Source: Paracoccaceae bacterium (GTDB lineage Bacteria; Pseudomonadota; Alphaproteobacteria; Rhodobacterales; Rhodobacteraceae). From it: a stretch of DNA of 32,313 nt. Both the position numbers and the translations under genes were made by a program. The stretch spans positions 1 to 32,313 of the forward strand of contig WTAL01000128.1 in assembly GCA_013139635.1 (NCBI GenBank), written 5' to 3'. The notes under the pieces were generated by a model. That model saw only the letters and a list, made by a program, of their open reading frames with translations. It was not told where the DNA came from and searched no databases. This document shows positions 31,668-32,313 of the stretch, in pieces. The stretch's first letter is position 1, and the number at the start of each line of letters is the position of its first letter.

Positions 31668-32313
31668 TGCTGCACCAGTGGCGCTCCAAGGTCGGCGGGT
31701 TCAAGGGCGCTGACAAATGTCAGAATGTCTTCAAGCTGGTCCAGCGTCAACCGCAGGGGTTGGTTGGCGGGCGGGAAGGCCGGGTTGAACGGCTCGGAAA
31801 CGCCTTCAAGTTGTACGATGGACGGGTGCGGAATGCGAACGTAGAAAGTGCTAAAGCGCTCCTCCCAATCGGACAGGCTGCGCAGAACTGGAAAGGACGG
31901 CGTGGAGCCGATGCCCTTCATCCGATTACGGTCTCCGACCACATGGCAGCGGCCACAATTGGCGAAGGAAAACTGCTCGCCTCGCGCTGCATTTCCCCCA
32001 AATACAGGCGCAGAAATCGCCGCGTGCAAAGTTTCAATCGGCGTGAATACCTGCGCACCGTCAAGTTTGAATTGCGCAATCGCACGCCTGCCGATATCCG
32101 AATCAAGCCACGCTGCAAACCGCCGTGCTTTTTGCCCACTCGGGGTGTCGGCCTCGCTGGTTTGCAAGTAAAATACCTGCCCCAAACCCTGCATAAGCGG
32201 CACGCCGTTCGCGGCCGAAATAATCGCCTCGGGGTTGTCAGGCTCCAGCGCGATCCGAATGCCAGTTTTCAGAGAAAACCTCGGCAGCAGGAAGCGCAAA
32301 AAGCCGTTCTCGT
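31664..32313 (-). CDS. Partial c-type cytochrome (N-terminus off the right edge)
   Basis: The frame is open through base 32313, reading ENGFLRFLLPRF before the first possible internal start (TTG 32299), so the gene very probably begins outside the window. At least 215 codons are visible. One heme-c motif, CGRCH, lies in ANCGRCHVVGDRNRMKGIG, and a following WEERFSTFYVRIPHPS with later PFNPAFPP supplies possible distal ligands. LTLDQLEDILTFVSALEP is the usual C-terminal helix of a cytochrome c domain. The upstream part (ANGVPLMQGLGQVFYLQ, KLDGAQVFTPIETLHAAI) is not recognised. Periplasmic location is inferred; the signal peptide is not in view. Confidence 0.75.
   Translation of the reverse strand, partial: ENGFLRFLLPRFSLKTGIRIALEPDNPEAIISAANGVPLMQGLGQVFYLQTSEADTPSGQKARRFAAWLDSDIGRRAIAQFKLDGAQVFTPIETLHAAISAPVFGGNAARGEQFSFANCGRCHVVGDRNRMKGIGSTPSFPVLRSLSDWEERFSTFYVRIPHPSIVQLEGVSEPFNPAFPPANQPLRLTLDQLEDILTFVSALEPADLGAPLVQH

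Overview
The window reads as a chromosomal segment of an alphaproteobacterium, most likely Rhodobacterales (Roseobacter-like). The grounds are the gene content (a DUF3305/DUF3306/TorD/Tat-peptide formate dehydrogenase locus, TupABC, an NtrC-family regulator without GAFTGA), GC-rich core genes and frequent 4-bp ATGA gene overlaps. No rRNA or CRISPR array is present; there is one tRNA.

Left edge (1-2822): a minus-strand housekeeping operon dapF - mtaB - membrane protein (runs off the edge), then tRNA-Lys(UUU) on the plus strand with its own promoter.

Genomic island (2778-10959, about 8.2 kb): a small integrative element in the 3' part of tRNA-Lys, bounded by identical 46-bp direct repeats. It carries a tyrosine integrase next to the right end, a hypothetical gene, an AlpA/Xis-like DNA-binding protein, and a Rep_trans-like replication initiator with a hairpin-rich region upstream. 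At the left end is an AT-rich cargo operon of four overlapping plus-strand genes: (A) HARE-HTH fused to a NUDIX domain, (B) an N-terminal transmembrane region with a cytoplasmic PLD-like domain lacking HKD, (C) a divergent selenophosphate synthetase (SelD)-like protein, (D) a NadM-type nucleotidyltransferase. I know of no described system with this set. The layout (mobile island, tight operon, nucleotide-handling enzymes plus a membrane protein) suggests a conflict or antiphage module. It is the best candidate here for an undescribed system.

Formate dehydrogenase region (11247-32313): on the plus strand, fdhD-tupB-tupC-tupA (FDH sulfur-transfer factor and tungstate ABC importer), ended by a shared terminator. 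On the minus strand come two substrate-binding-protein genes without transporter partners, a sensor kinase and NtrC-like regulator, and then the FDH operon, transcribed DUF3305 - DUF3306 - TorD-like chaperone - small Tat protein - fdhA - fdhB - cytochrome b - NarI-like cytochrome b - HdrD/DsrK-like Fe-S protein. A divergent 333-bp control region separates it from a large plus-strand polyferredoxin gene and holds a palindrome, a possible 15-codon leader ORF and a predicted four-way-junction RNA. At the right edge is a partial c-type cytochrome gene. Together this is a periplasmic, probably tungsten- or molybdenum-dependent formate oxidation system with its metal supply, maturation factors, quinone-linked cytochromes and a dedicated two-component system.
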